Below are positions 24,170 to 34,689 of a stretch of DNA of 64,000 bases, one piece after another; the stretch's first letter is position 1; every line of letters starts with the position of its first letter. Origin of the DNA: Thereva unica (taxonomy: Eukaryota > Arthropoda > Insecta > Diptera > Therevidae). A program made the translations under genes and the position numbers. Below the pieces are notes generated by a model. It was not told where the DNA came from. It searched no databases and was given only the letters and a program-made list of their open reading frames with translations. Location: positions 3,077,445 through 3,141,444 of the forward strand of contig OX465286.1 of the NCBI GenBank assembly GCA_949987705.1. The letters run 5' to 3'.

Positions 24170-24411
24170 GGCCAGTTTTACATGGGCCGACAACCAACCG
24201 ACAAAAATCGGCTGTAACCGTAGCTTGGGGTGATTCCACACGAGCGTACACACGACACGACTGGAGTCGGCTGGGTGAGAGAGAGCGATGGAATTTTGTG
24301 CCGAATAGACTGAGATCGCAGGTTTTTCATCGTCCCCTTTCATCCGCTTCCCGACAAACGGGTTATGCAGAGAATTTTGTCGGTTGGTCGTTGGCGCGTG
24401 TAAAACTGACC
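24170..24411. mobile_element. MITE, family 2, containing part of family 1
   Basis: The terminal inverted repeats are about 40 bp. The left end begins ggccagttttacatgggccg and the right end, inverted, begins ggtcagttttacacgcgcca. Both continue with accaaccgacaaaa. A half of the family 1 MITE (ggtgattccacacgagcg at 24,231) lies inside. There is no coding capacity. A palindrome with similar ends (ccagtttacatcccaaag) occurs at 49,690-49,803. Confidence 0.7.
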
Positions 24412-24439
24412 ATTACGAGGCGAAGGCAGGAAGTATCAG

Positions 24440-24792
24440 CAAGTTGATTTAGTACGTGTGTGTGTAAAAAAGCAGAGTTTTTTGGTTTAAGATTTCTTAA
24501 CTGTGGTTGTGTTTTGTATATTTTTTATTTTATTCGCCTTACCTACCATAACCTTAAATTTTGCGAAGAAAGAACAAAAAAAGGTACGGGGAAAAAGTTT
24601 GTTTAAAAAAAGTTATTTTTTGCGGTATTTTCTACGTAATTAATGGTGATTACAGTTTAGGTTTATCAGTTTTGTTATTGTTTACAACTGCATTTATTAA
24701 ATTCGAACAGGAGAGTGCAAAACGGTGGGGGTTATTCCCGTTCTGATGTTCGAGGAGAAATACAAGCAACGAGTCGAAATGTCATGGAGAGT
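24440..24792 (+). other. Candidate 5' untranslated exon of the SH3-C1 gene
   Basis: The block ends in gagagt followed by a perfect donor GTAAGT (24,793-24,798) and has the composition of an insect 5' untranslated exon. Splicing to the strong acceptor ctctatttcag (ending 26,466) would join it to the first coding exon. This is inference from splice signals and position. Confidence 0.35.
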
Positions 24793-25455
24793 GTAAGTTC
24801 TTTTTGTTGGATCGTTCTTATGATGCGATTTTTTAACTTGTTATTTTAACGAAATGTCCATATTTAATATGGATAAAATGCCAAGACTTAATGTTTCCCT
24901 TTTTAAAAGTGATGTTTCGTTCATTTCAACAACTAGGATTAGGACCGCAAACTTGAATGACTTCCAATGACATCATCTTGAGTATGCATCAAAAAACGAA
25001 CCGCCTTAATCTTTAGATTCTATAAGTCACAGCCACAAAAACTAATTAATTCCATAGATAAACCACGTAAAAACCCATATATCCATAAAAAATGCCCTGC
25101 TTTAATTCTTTTAGCTTAAACGCAGCTGACTTTCATCACAAGGCCGCAGCTGTGAACAATTTCTAATAAAATTTTTCGTTACCGGCGATACTTTCTTTCA
25201 AAGAATTATCTTGCCTAAAGAAAACTAATTTCAATAAAGAAAATAGCAATCTTGGTATTATAATTATCCATTTCTACTTAGCAATACGAGGTTTTGTTCT
25301 TGTTGATAGTTAAGTTTTATGAAACCATGACCTTGGACTATTCGCGAAATCTCCGGGTTTAATTCTAACGTTTCAGCGGCAGCAAGTACCATTTTCTCTA
25401 AATATATATTCAAGTTACCTCGTCCATGTTGATTTTGCTCACAGCCAGTTTATAG

Positions 25456-25621
25456 GGGCCACGATTACCTAGGGGTAAGGCGTTTGGCTATCATCCCAGA
25501 GGTCCTGGGTTCAAATCCCGGCAGCGTCACGGTGGAATAAAAATATCGCGGCTAGTTTGTGGCAGGTTCCTTCCTTCCCGACTAGAGCTGCTGTTCGCCA
25601 TTGCACTCTATACTGCTAAGC
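25456..25621 (+). mobile_element. tRNA-derived SINE, short form
   Basis: The tRNA-like head includes a polymerase III B-box (ggttcaaatcc, 25,508-25,518) and an A-box-like ctaggggtaaggcg. It is followed by a body with gctagtttgtggcaggttcc and actagagctgctgttcgcca. The segment is flanked by 26-bp direct repeats (25,430-25,455 and 25,622-25,647) differing at one base, probably the target duplication. The cloverleaf acceptor arms do not pair, so this is not a working tRNA gene. A longer minus-strand relative lies at 37,780-38,190. Confidence 0.75.
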
Positions 25622-25794
25622 TGATTTTTCTCACAGCCAGTTTATAGTCGGCTAAGGAAGGGCATTCCCATCTAGGCTAAATGGGGTGTCCTTTCCACTT
25701 CGGTTCCCTGTCTATAACAAGCTCATCTGCCCTGCAGTTTCGCCTAATACCCATGCGTCCAAGAACCCAATACAGAGGCGGCGATAGAGAACAG

Positions 25795-26134
25795 TCATGG
25801 ATGTTTTAACGGCAGAATTAAGAGCACTTTGGTTTTACCCAAGTGCTCTTCCAAAACATTATTTAGGAAGCTGCTGAGATTCCTCATGTGATGTTGGGGA
25901 TCTTCAGCGTTCCAAAAATGGATGGGAACATCCTCGGGAAGTGATCTTTCCACTCCTTGTCCATTTTCGGCCGAATCTGTGTTTCGGACATTTCTGTAGC
26001 CCGGGGCCTTCTTCACAGTTGACCACGTATTGACGTTGAAGACCTCCTAATCTAAGTTCGATGTACGAATATGTATTCTCCGATGGCTCCAAGACGTCAG
26101 AGGGCGTTAGGAGAGGAGTTTTCCTAGAGACCAC
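25795..26134 (-). pseudogene. Relic of a non-LTR retrotransposon, second copy
   Basis: The minus-strand frame K-K-A-P-G-Y-R-N-V-R-N-T-D-S followed by E-R-S-L-P-E-D-V-P matches the fragment at 8720-9088 almost throughout. Truncated at both ends. It sits in the first intron of the candidate SH3-C1 gene model. Confidence 0.5.
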
Positions 26135-26627
26135 TAACAGTTGACTGTCCTGACGCCTACACTAGTCTTTTTAAGCAGAAGTGCAGGTTGGGACTACCAA
26201 CGTGCTCTTGGTGAGCTGGGCGTTCTTAATCAAGTTACCCATGTCTGGGTCCCACAGAAATTTAAGACTCTATAATACTTAAATAATTTTTTAAAGTTAA
26301 ACTCATCTTTTTTTTATTTTCAGTTTTGTACCGGTTTCTTCAGATTATGTAAAATAAAGGGGGCAGACTGATTAGATAATAGTTTTGTAAAATGCTCAGG
26401 TAACACTTAATGATAAACATTAACATATTATGGATAAAAAAACTTCTTTCTCTTTCTCTATTTCAGATCAAATAGTTACTTCTTACATATTTTCTGACAG
26501 ATTGCTTTCCTCCAGCTACCACAATTAACACTTGAAGGAGAATAATAAAGTCATAATAACATCTATTTAAAACAAATAAAAGAGCAAGGGGCGTTTTTGA
26601 ATATCAACAAGACTCGTTCAGAAGATA

Positions 26628-29600
26628 ATGTCAGAATACGATGTTGTTTACTGCAGGCCATTACGTTCATATAAAGCTAAACGAATTTTCGAACTATCAT
26701 ATAATCAAAATGATTTCCTGACAGTTAAGATACAAAAGGGCCTAAGCTTTCACCATGTTAAACAAAATTATAAATGGCTGGAGGCAGTTAATGAGTGCAC
26801 AAAAAAGAGTGGATATGTGTCACGTAAGTTCATTGTTTTGGTGTAGTTGCATTGATGGTCAGTTGAAAAGTTCGCGGAGTTATTAAAGTTGTTACTATGT
26901 AGGTCGTCTTCTTTAATTTTAATAGTACATTCAGTGTCTAGAAGTGAGTTTCTATGTTTTTTTAATTGGAAATAATTAATTTAAATCGATTCCGATTATA
27001 TAAATATAGTTAAAGTTAAATTTTACAAAAAAAAAATCAAAATAAAAACAACTGCCGCCAGCGAGATTCGATGCTGGGAACTTTATTCATGGAATCCAAT
27101 TAAGCCGTCTGAAGGCTGCGATTTCGTGTTAATTATGATCGCCCCCCAGCAGCAGCCCACCCCAATGTTCATAATGCCCGCAAAAGAACCGCTTATCTAC
27201 TCGCTCCCTTGGATAGTTGAAAGGATCACCTCATCGACACACAATCCAGTGTATTCATCACAAATAATCTTGCGATGTCCCGTCTGTGATCTTTATCCGG
27301 TGCAAGGTATTTTCTAGAATTAATATAATTGCTGTTCTCACCTTAATGTGTGCATAACATACTTTTACTAAAATCCCCGTCGTCATATCAGATCCTTCAG
27401 CACACCGTAATTGGGCGATTTTAATAAATTTGTCTCTGGGCATTGTCAGTCATAAAAAAACTTTAATCCATAAACATGAAACCTTCACAGATTTTTTTTC
27501 TCGTTAAATGCTTGCAAAATTGACAGAAAATCGCGTAGATGCACTTTCCACTTCTTTCCTATGGTTTTACCACAATTTTCTTTGCATTTTTCCAGGGAGA
27601 TATTTAAAGATTAAAAGGGTTTTTATTGTAATTAATTGATTTACTTCGATTTGACAAGTATTAGATTTTATAACCCTTCCATTGAAAAAATGCTTTTAGG
27701 CGAGATAAAACAAAATAGATCAAGCTAGATACACCAAAGCACCTGGATTTATTCCGTCAATTAATGTTGCCTGTATAATAAAATAACTTATTAAGAAAAT
27801 TTGCAAAGCGATGATCTTCAAAAGAAGTGCAAAGGAGCACCACTCGAAAAGATCAAATTTTTTCTTAGTCTTTTTACAGAACTCATTTTTTTTGCATTTT
27901 GTCCTGGAAATATTTAAAGATCAATGTTTTTTTAATTGGAAATAATTAATTTAAATCGATTCCGATTATATAAATATAGTTAAAGTTAAATTTTACAAAA
28001 AAAATCAAAATAAAAACAACTGCCGCCAGCGAGATTCGATGTTGGGAACTTTATTCATGGAATCCAATTAAGCCGTCTGAAGGCTGCGATTTCGTGTTAA
28101 TTATGATCGCCCCCCCAGCAGCAGCCCACCCCAATGTTCATAATGCCCGCAAAAGAACCGCTTATCTACTCGCTCCCTTGGATAGTTGAAAGGATCACCC
28201 CCTCGACACACAATCCAGTGTATGTATTCATCACAAATTACCTTGCGATGTCCCTTCTGTGATCTTTATCCGGTGCAAGGTATTTTCTAGAATTAATATA
28301 ATTGCTGTTCTCACCTTAATGTGTGCATAACATACTTTTACTAAAATCCCCGTCGTCATATCAGATCCTTCAGCACACCGTAATTGGGCGATTTTAATAA
28401 ATTTGTCTCTGGGCATTGTCAGTCATAAAAAAAACTTTAATCCATAAACATGAAACCTTCACAGATTTTTTTCTCGTTAAATGCATGCAAAATTGACAGA
28501 AAATCGCGTAGATGCACTTTCCACTACTTTCCTGTGGTTTTACCACAATTTTCTTTGCATTTTTCCAGGGTGATATTTAAAGATTAGGGGTTTTTATTGT
28601 AATTAATTGATTTACTTCGATTTGACAGGTATTAGATTTTACCCCCTTGTGGAGAAATGTGGAAATCGTACCGATCGGTTGCATACTCAGAGGCGTAATT
28701 TGATCGTGTTTCCTTGTAAATTTTTCCCTTCGAATACAATTCACAAGATCACTTTTTTGGAGATTGTGCACTATATAATAGCATTTCAAACATATCCCTT
28801 CGGGACATTCCCGTCTCTAGTGATAGGGCGGGAAGCTGGTGTGTGGTCCCCTGTGTGGTGTGCGGGGCATATTCCGGGCCCCCCCGCACAGACACCAGGC
28901 TTTTTTGCTAGTTGGAAGTAAGAAGGGAAGGGAAATAATATTAAATATAAGAAGAAGATAGAGAGGGAATAGAAGGAATGTTGATAATATTAAATAATAA
29001 ATATGGTGGATTGGAGGAGGAAGTCCGCCATATTAAATAATATTAACATATATTCTATTCCCCAAAATATGAGACAGAAATACTCTAAATGCAAGTGCTA
29101 AAACTGTACTTCATTAAATACAGTTTAATTTGGCATTTAATAAAGAGTTTCTGTCGATGGTGGACGTGCTGCGCGTGGTTCTGCGAATAAAATAATTAAT
29201 TTAATTTTTCCTTTTTTCGCCGCTTTTTATTTAATAATATTAAGCGCAATTACGCGCATAATTGTTTTGTTCAATTTTCCGAAAGAAAATCCTCGAATTT
29301 TCATCAATTTCTTAAAATTTCCCCCTTTACAAAGGAACCACGTGCAACCATCCATGTGCCATAATTTAATTGTGAAAATTGAGGGTGTAAAAAGGCATCT
29401 CGCTAATATTTTTAATCCACTAATATTTTCAATATTTTCTAGCTCCCGGCTTTGGATTTTCAATGCCCACCTGACGACACCTGCTGCATTTATGCATTAA
29501 ATAAAGTAAATTTTCCAGGTGCTATTCAGAGTTTTTTTGCGCTAATGTGGTGATTTAAACTCAATAAATTGTAGTGTAATTAAATATTTTTCGCGGTTGT

Positions 29601-31682
29601 GTCAATTTACACCTTTCCTTTTAGCATAAATCGTGGTGATCTGCTGCTTGGATCAAATCATTAAGGTCTTCAATTCAAGGTCAAAAGGGCACGATATTAT
29701 TTATCATTATTTTACAATATTTTAAACTCCCCAATTTTAGTTTTAATATTATTTAATTTGTTAGTGTTCAGGTATAAAAACCTTAGGGCTGCATATATGT
29801 TCTTCCAAGTTCTCTATAAACTAATAGTGGAATTGTGTCTCCATTACTTCTTAAAAAGTGCAATTGACCGTCGTAATTTATAATTTAATATTTTTGCAGG
29901 TGAAAAAATCATGTTTTGCTTCAATTTGCACATTCAATTTTTCAGTATTTTATAGCTCCGGCCTTGGATTGCCGGTAATGCCCACCTGACGGCACCTGCT
30001 GCATTTGTGATCATTTATTAATTTATGTTCATAGTTTTCTGTGCATTTTCTTTTGAAGCGTCTAAGGGAAATACTTGTTAATAAAAAAAGTTCGGTGTCC
30101 TGAAGGTTGACAATTTCGGGGCCGCAGTTCCTTTCTTAATTATTAAGTGTAGATCTTGTGTACACCGGTTGGTGGATGCAGAGACCTCATTTCTACTTCA
30201 GCGGCTCTATGAAATGGATGCATCCTCATTAAGGTCTTGGCTACCTTCAGGGTGTTTTAAATAACTTTTTTTTGGTTCAAATTTACTTGTGCTTTTTGGG
30301 TAAAAAGGGGTGAGGATTTCGAATCGGGCGTTTTGAGGGATGCATTGTAAATTGTTACGCAGCAAAGTTGGTTGCTAGCCATGTGTTACCTAAAGGCTTG
30401 AATTCCATTTTGTGCTACTGGGATGGTTGGCTTGGTATAGTTCCAGTTCTTTATTTGTTGTCAGACTATTCTAGCTCGTGAACAGTATTGGCCTTCTCAT
30501 TGCAACAATATAAAATATAAACTTACGAAATAATTGCTCCATAAACTTTTCAGCTGACCTTGACATAAAGTAAAATAAATCCAAAAAAATGCGAAACTAA
30601 TTATAACATAAATTTTTATTAATTCTTTTAGTTGATGCCATCGAAATTGATACAATATCGAATCCAAATTTACCGGGGCCTGCAGGAAATAATGATAATA
30701 AATCTCTTGTTGGTTATTCTCAACAATCGCGTAAGATCTCTCTACCACAAAAGCACTCAGAGTTAGATTTAGAGGATACTTACGTTCAATTTCTTGGTAA
30801 GTTATTAGGTACATTAGTTATAGGAATAGTTATTAATCTTCTAAGGCTAAGTTTAATAGTATAAATAAGCTCGTAATATGCTGGATAAAATCTTCCAGTA
30901 TAATTTTATCAAGTCCTTTCTTTGTTGTATATTTAAAATGCTCCACAGCTCCCCAAATCTCATCATATGAGTAGTGCAGAATCAAAGACCGCTATTTGCT
31001 TCGTAAGTGGCTGGCAAATAGCGGACTTTGATTCTACAGTCCTCATATGATCCAGGATGTTCTCCAGCGTTCGCCTCGTTTTGTCCGCCCGCTTCTAGCA
31101 TTGTCTGAGCATGACCATGATAGAGGGCATGCTCTATGTCCACTCCTTTATCTGGATTAGTTGAACAGCATGGCAAATCGTCATATCCGAAGCTCTGGCA
31201 ATTAGTTTTAGTAGGTGCATTTTCAGCATTAGCGGGACTCAGCTATCGACCGATGTGATTAAAATTTGATAAAGTAGCATCACACCTCGATATTTGAACA
31301 CCGTTTCGATAGAACCATTTACTCTCCCGTTCTGAGCTTTATGAACTTCTCCCGTCTCTTGCTGACCGACGGCAGCACCTTTCTATGCTCTGAAAGTACT
31401 GGGCCCGCATTCTCTAGCCATTCTTTGATTTCCCAATTGCCTTGCTTTCATCTAATATTTCGATATCGTCCAATAGAATAAATTAACTCTTTATTTTAGT
31501 AATTTAAAAGTGAATAATTGTAATTTATCTTCAAACAGGTTGTGATGCTGTTGATGTTAAAGGTACAAATGCAGCATATAATGGACATAATTTAGTCAAC
31601 ACATTTTTTCTAACACCAATACTTTGTATTCATTGTAAAGATTATATTTGGGGTCGTGGCCGTCAAGGTGTATCTTGTAGTG
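26628..31682 (+). CDS. SH3-C1 protein, PI3K p85-like regulatory subunit (partial)
   Basis: Three coding exons join in phase: 26628-26823, 30632-30796 and 31539-31682 (donors GTAAGT, GTAAGT, GTGAGT). Exon 1 encodes an SH3-like domain: Y-K-A-K-R-I-F near residue 15, K-W-L-E-A-V-N-E-C-T-K-K-S-G-Y-V-S near 49-65. Exon 2 is a Ser/Asn-rich linker. Exon 3 begins a C1 finger fitting H-x12-C-x2-C-x13-C, with C-I-H-C-K-D-Y-I-W-G at its core; the remaining Cys/His ligands must lie in the next exon, which I did not find. SH3 plus C1 best fits insect p85-like PI3-kinase regulatory subunits carrying C1 domains, whose SH3 has a similar W-L-x-x-x-N-E-x-T ending. An in-frame TGA at 26598-26600 supports the start. 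RhoGAP and SH2 exons, expected downstream, are unseen; another SH3/C1 adaptor is possible. Confidence 0.65.
26951..28640 (+). repeat. Intronic direct duplication, about 0.72-kb unit
   Basis: Sequence at about 26,955-27,680 recurs, more than 95% alike by eye, at about 27,925-28,640 (offset about 973). Shared words include aattaatttaaatcgattcc, ttattcatggaatccaatta and ctgggcattgtcagtcataa. A 38-bp tail (ttgcatttt..ccagg..atatttaaagatt) occurs a third time just before the second copy (27,887-27,925), so the unit may have arisen by tandem duplication of about 0.97 kb followed by decay. The minus strand holds a B-box-like gcatcgaatct, hinting at a tRNA-derived origin. Confidence 0.85.
28645..30600 (+). 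other. Intron of the SH3-C1 gene with an internal direct repeat
   Basis: AT-rich intronic DNA. A 65-bp segment at about 29,430-29,496 (agctcccggctttggatttt, then atgcccacctgacgacacct) is repeated at 29,945-30,008 with few changes. A GC-rich patch with a run of Cs lies at 28,845-28,900. No exon was recognised. Confidence 0.5.
30962..31052. repeat. Hairpin with 38-bp arms and 15-base loop
   Basis: The left arm at 30,962-30,999 (starting atcatatgag and containing agaatcaaag) pairs with 31,015-31,052 with about five mismatches. The segment is in an intron of the SH3-C1 gene, 165 bases after exon 2. It could be a miniature foldback or a microRNA-like precursor. Expression cannot be judged here. 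Confidence 0.75.
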
Positions 31683-31689
31683 GTGAGTT

Positions 31690-32355
31690 AGTAGTTTTTA
31701 AAATCTTAATTTGTTTCTTTGGCGATTGGATATTGTGTCGAATTACAACGTTGATAGTAAAAACAAATCATACATTAATAGATTTGTGTGTAGGTTGAAA
31801 CAATTGGGATGTAAACTTCTTAAATGTGTTAATGATGGTGAAAACATATTTGATCTTCTGGAAAGTTGTCGCGATCATAACGATCGATACTTCTTTTATA
31901 CATAACAATCGGAATAAATCGTACTTAACAAATGGTGTACAAAACAAATTTTATTTAGTGTAGAAGAAGTGAAATTAAGTGCAGCTGAGTAATTAAAATG
32001 TTAATAATATTAATAAAAAAGATAATAATATAATTGTTAATAACATTATCAACGTAATCCTCCTGACTTCTCTTCTGTATCTTTATTAACTAATACGATA
32101 ATTCTTGATAGATTTAATTAAACTAAAGCAAACGAAGTTACAATATTTGTAACAATGGAAAATAATGTAATTTATCATAAAAATATTAGAAATTAGTTAA
32201 TGACTAACCTAAAACGATAGCTTAAGAGATTATCAATGTAATTTTGGTGTTCACCTCTATTTATTTCGGCGATACGCACATGTAAATTTTAACAATTAAC
32301 CACCTTTCTTTTTATTCTAAGTTATAATTGAAGTAATTATTTTTATGTATGAAAT
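31690..32355. other. AT-rich DNA, probable continuing intron
   Basis: I looked for the next C1 exon (acceptor, two bases, Cys, four residues, His, two residues, Cys) and did not see it. No other feature was recognised. Confidence 0.35.
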
Positions 32356-32359
32356 AAGA

Positions 32360-34560
32360 TCGCTAAAATTACAAGGACTCTCCTAGTCGCAATTCATTTA
32401 TCAATTGCTATAACAGGTTTCGTTCACTCTCTTTTACTCTGTATCGTGAACACCTTAGCAGCATGAGTGATAAAGTGTTTACTGATCCTAGGAACTTCTT
32501 TAAATTTGTCAACTCTAAGAAAAAAGTTGATAACTACCCTAATACTATGCAGCACACGAACTGGTCTAGTTCTGAGTCACTTGCGATTTGCAACATGTTT
32601 GCATCATTCTTTCATCAATCTTTTTCACCTTCTGACTTTCAGCCTAATGACAATAATTTTCGTCACATTACCCCTAACCGAGAGCCTCATTTTTTACCTC
32701 TCTCAATTACCATTGCTGATATCGTGAAACATATTGATGAACTCCCTTTCGACTACACTTCGGGCCCTGACGGTATTCCACCTGCTGTCCTGAAGTCCTG
32801 TGTGGAGGTTCTCCAGTCTCCACTGAAAATCCTGTTTCAGAAGTCCCTGGATAAAGGGTGCTTCCCTACGCTTTGGAAGAATTCGTTCATAATTCCTATT
32901 CATAAAAGTGGTAGCAAAAACGAAATATCGAATTATAGACCAATTGCGAAGTTGTCTGTTATACCGAAGCTTTTCGAATCAATTATCTATTCTGCGATCG
33001 CTCCGATCTGCAAGAGGCTGGTCTCAACGAATCAACATGGTTTTCTTGCAGGTCGTTCCACTACCACCAATCTTCTTGAGTTCACTTCTCATGCTGTCGA
33101 GGGCTTCGTTTCTGGTTGTCAAACTGATTGCGTTTACACTGATTTTAGCAAGGCATTTGACAAGCTCTCCCATTCTATTATAATTCTCAAATTAAGAAGG
33201 CTTGGCTTTCCGCAAGCACTTCTGGTGTGGTTCCAGTCTTACTTAGCTGACCGGACCTACCAAGTTCTTTTTCGAGGATCCAAATCAGTACCCATTGAAG
33301 CATCATCCGGTGTCCCTCAAGGAAGTCATCTCGGCCCTCTTCTCTTCATTCTATCAATTGATGACATTGTTTCCTTGCTAAGACACTGTAGAATATTGAT
33401 TTACGCTGATGACATCAAGTTATACCGTCACATTAAGAGTATTGAGGATTGCAAACTTTTGCAAGCTGATCTTGACACCTTTTACTCTTGGTGTACATAT
33501 AACAACCTGGTTCTTAATATTAGTAAATGTGAAGTCATGACTTTTAGTAGGAGACGTGATCCTATAATTTTTAACTACACCTTTCTTAATGAAGGTGTCC
33601 CTCGTGTAAATTTTGTTAAAGATCTCGGGATTAGATTTGATAGTAAGCTGGATTTTTCCACTCACATCAACTATATCTCTTCTAGAGGTAGTTTAGTCCT
33701 GGGTTTTATAAAAAGGTGGTCCAAAGAATTTAACAACCCCTTGATTACTAAACACCTTTATATTTCTCTTGTCAGACCATTACTCGAATATGCGTCCCAG
33801 GTTTGGTCTCCTCACTACTCTGTGCATGTTAGAACTATTGAATCGGTCCAACGAAGGTTCGTTCGATTCGCACTGAATCACCTTCCTTGGGAAAACCCAT
33901 TAGTTCTTCCATCTTATGAATCTCGGCTTAAGTTACTTAACTTAAGCTCTCTTCACAAGCGCCGTGAGGTGGCCGATGTTGTTTTTGTTCATCAGCTCCT
34001 TAATGGAAAGGTTGACTCAGGTTTTCTAGGTCGCCGTGCATCGTTTAGAGTGAGTCGTTACAATCTAAGAGGACCACCTCTCTTACAAATCAACTCTTCT
34101 AATACGAATTACGGCAGATTCGAACCTGTCAATCGCATGTTCATTAACGTGAACAACAATATTAATGTGTTTAACGTGAGTATTGGTAAAGATGTCCTTA
34201 AAAGGAGTCTTTTTAATCTCACGTGATTGCTTACATTTTATGTTGTTTGGTGGGTTACATGTTGGATGCCCTTACTTTTTATTTTAATTTATGTTCAATC
34301 TCTTTTTAGAGATAGGATTTGTGTTCTATTTACATGTTACTAATATTTTATGTTTGCATGTCTCAGCTGAGCCACGGCAGTGGTAAATATTTCTCAGCCC
34401 TGCTGGGAAGTGTGCCTTCTGTGGTAGAAGGGAAACTCTATATATGTATATATATATATGTGTATATATATATGTATGTATGTGTATGCATATGTAGATT
34501 TTCATGCTTAGCTGAAAAGTGCGCCTTCTGTGCTAGAAGGGTTAACTCTTGCTGATATAA
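32360..34560 (+). mobile_element. 5'-truncated jockey-like non-LTR retrotransposon
   Basis: The element begins abruptly near 32,360, where the open frame can be followed back to a TAA just before it. It runs through the reverse-transcriptase frame to a 3' region with a TA-rich microsatellite (34,436-34,495) flanked by two similar words (gtgccttctgtggtagaagg and gcgccttctgtgctagaagg). The endonuclease and ORF1 are missing, so it is a dead-on-arrival copy. Exact 3' end and target duplication were not determined. Confidence 0.75.
32463..34226 (+). CDS. Reverse transcriptase part of a jockey-like ORF2
   Basis: The frame encodes 587 residues from the first ATG and about 30 more upstream without ATG. 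It contains the ordered reverse-transcriptase motifs: S-G-P-D-G-I-P-P near residue 100, N-Y-R-P-I-A-K-L, Q-H-G-F-L-A-G-R-S, the motif A segment Y-T-D-F-S-K-A-F-D, G-V-P-Q-G-S-H-L-G-P-L, and the catalytic Y-A-D-D. The C-terminal part has the L-V-R-P-L-L-E-Y-A-S-Q-V-W segment typical of the jockey group. No stop or frameshift interrupts the frame, so insertion was probably fairly recent. The apurinic endonuclease domain is absent. The ATG used is not a native start. Confidence 0.9.
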   Translation: MSDKVFTDPRNFFKFVNSKKKVDNYPNTMQHTNWSSSESLAICNMFASFFHQSFSPSDFQPNDNNFRHITPNREPHFLPLSITIADIVKHIDELPFDYTSGPDGIPPAVLKSCVEVLQSPLKILFQKSLDKGCFPTLWKNSFIIPIHKSGSKNEISNYRPIAKLSVIPKLFESIIYSAIAPICKRLVSTNQHGFLAGRSTTTNLLEFTSHAVEGFVSGCQTDCVYTDFSKAFDKLSHSIIILKLRRLGFPQALLVWFQSYLADRTYQVLFRGSKSVPIEASSGVPQGSHLGPLLFILSIDDIVSLLRHCRILIYADDIKLYRHIKSIEDCKLLQADLDTFYSWCTYNNLVLNISKCEVMTFSRRRDPIIFNYTFLNEGVPRVNFVKDLGIRFDSKLDFSTHINYISSRGSLVLGFIKRWSKEFNNPLITKHLYISLVRPLLEYASQVWSPHYSVHVRTIESVQRRFVRFALNHLPWENPLVLPSYESRLKLLNLSSLHKRREVADVVFVHQLLNGKVDSGFLGRRASFRVSRYNLRGPPLLQINSSNTNYGRFEPVNRMFINVNNNINVFNVSIGKDVLKRSLFNLT

Positions 34561-34595
34561 TTTCATTAAGTAAATAATTATTGGCACACCTATGA

Positions 34596-34682
34596 AATTT
34601 TGCGATTTTCCAAAAGTTCTGAACTAGCCCTATTTGGATGGGAAATTGATAAGCACCTTCCAGGGGGGCTGTAGATTAACAT
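34596..34682 (+). repeat. Second solo piece of the 311-bp satellite monomer
   Basis: The words gatgggaaattgataagcac and cttccaggggggctg follow the monomer's gtgggaaattgttggggac and ctcccagggagtctg in order, with agccctatttgg before them matching ggccctttttgg. It is diverged and stands alone, directly after the non-LTR element. Confidence 0.5.
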
Positions 34683-34689
34683 AGTTTAG

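Noticed and set aside
25456..25535. Possible functional tRNA gene
   Set aside because: B-box and A-box-like words are present, but acceptor arms do not pair and a SINE body shared with 37,780-38,190 follows.
28800..29220. Possible solo LTR
   Set aside because: A terminal TG...CA pair, target duplication or a second copy in the window could not be found.
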